The translations under genes and the position numbers were made by a program. The notes beneath the pieces are model-generated. The model was not told the DNA's origin, ran no database searches, and saw only the letters and a list, made by a program, of their open reading frames with translations. From Rhodothermia bacterium (lineage in GTDB: Bacteria > Bacteroidota > Rhodothermia > Balneolales > Balneolaceae): DNA of 64,000 nucleotides. This document shows, in pieces, positions 63,565-64,000 of the stretch (position 1 is the first letter of the stretch; every line of letters begins with the position of its first letter). The stretch lies in NCBI GenBank assembly GCA_030427885.1, contig JAUICM010000001.1, forward strand, positions 496,001 to 560,000, read 5' to 3'.

Positions 63565-64000
63565 TTATTTCTTTAAAGGTATATTTATGAAAAATGTTGT
63601 CCCAACATTCTCCTCAGATTCTACCCAGATCTTTCCGTCGTGGATATTAATGTAATTTTGAACCACATCTAAACCCAGTCCGGTTCCCAATTCGCCATCG
63701 GTACCAACATTTGAAACCGATTTTTCGCCGTTCTCTTCAGTGAAAAGTTTTTTAACCATTATTTCAGGAATTCCAATTCCTGTATCTTTTACTTTAAATT
63801 CAAGAGCATTCTCCTTTGAATTTATTACAAGTTTTACACTCCCCTGACCCGGTGTGAACTTAAGTGCATTTGAGACCAGATTGTTTAGTGCAATCTCCAT
63901 TTTTACGGGATCAAGCAATGCAGTATCAATCTCAGATTCAAATACGAATTCAAGGTTTATTTTTTTGAGTATAGCTTTTGGTCCGTTTACTGAAATTACC
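63565..64000 (-). CDS. Histidine kinase, C-terminal ATPase part (truncated by window)
   Basis: The reading frame is open to the right edge, so only the last 144 or so residues are visible. They form the HATPase_c domain: N box NNLVSNALKFTPGQG, G1 KDTGIGIPEIM, G2 GELGTGLGLDVVQNYI, ending FFINIPLKK. The dimerisation and sensor parts lie outside. Partner of the receiver-GAF protein downstream. Confidence 0.93.
   Translation of the reverse strand, partial: VISVNGPKAILKKINLEFVFESEIDTALLDPVKMEIALNNLVSNALKFTPGQGSVKLVINSKENALEFKVKDTGIGIPEIMVKKLFTEENGEKSVSNVGTDGELGTGLGLDVVQNYINIHDGKIWVESEENVGTTFFINIPLKK

Overview
The window reads as ordinary chromosome of a Gram-negative member of the Bacteroidota/Balneolota/Rhodothermota group. 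The signs are: outer-membrane machinery (BamD, three SurA-like foldases, several beta-barrels, many lipoproteins); families typical of that group (DUF5686 with a carboxypeptidase-regulatory domain, DUF2480 beside a SUF cluster, a DUF5777 barrel with YceI); few Shine-Dalgarno sites; and one convincing Bacteroidota-type promoter (TTG, 20 bases, then TAnnTTTG) ahead of efp. Assignment to Balneolota (Balneolaceae-like) is inference. No tRNA, rRNA, CRISPR array, insertion sequence or prophage was seen. Genes are packed tightly; no gene-free stretch exceeds 300 bases. The longest, 11184-11448, is AT-rich and shows nothing I can name.

Layout. 1-6.3 kb (minus): thymidine kinase, nucleoside transporter, three SurA/PpiC-type periplasmic foldases, then a gene cut by the window edge. 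6.4-11.8 kb (plus): UvrD-type helicase, Der GTPase, membrane protein, Bcp-like peroxiredoxin, single-domain response regulator. 11.8-13.3 kb (minus): two TonB-like paralogues separated by a terminator. 13.3-16.9 kb (minus): five-gene operon of retropepsin-like protease, RimK, AspA/AstE-like deacylase, DUF952 protein and lipid kinase. 17-25.8 kb: small barrel plus PLP amino-acid enzyme (plus), then DUF5686 protein, LD-carboxypeptidase, NadD, BamD, polyprenyl synthase and type 2 IPP isomerase (minus).

25.8-36 kb holds the SUF iron-sulfur cluster assembly operon (sufB, sufC, sufD, sufS, Nfu, SufA, DUF2480). It is broken up by a family of 72-73 bp palindromic repeats, and a lone DUF3800 gene faces its 3' end. 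36-43.9 kb (minus): NUDIX hydrolase, two tandem beta-barrels, ackA, a lipoprotein with an SH3-like and a catalytically dead caspase-like domain, an EamA transporter and pta. Most junctions there overlap or nearly touch. The second barrel gene carries a scar of the NUDIX 3' end, which shows how the duplication arose.

44-59 kb: greA, MFS transporter, TrmH-type methyltransferase, metG, a GH13 debranching-type enzyme, a sodium-dependent transporter, efp-accB-accC-gcvH, guaA, a TPR/periplasmic-binding protein and mltG. 59.4-64 kb: HD-domain protein, a c-type cytochrome/YceI/DUF5777 trio, TM2 and DUF2752 proteins, and a histidine kinase/response regulator pair cut by the right edge.

No obviously new defence or biosynthetic system was found. 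The best leads are the pseudo-caspase lipoprotein inside the acetate kinase/phosphotransacetylase operon, the amidoligase-protease-deacylase operon, and the palindromic repeats placed at junctions of the SUF operon.
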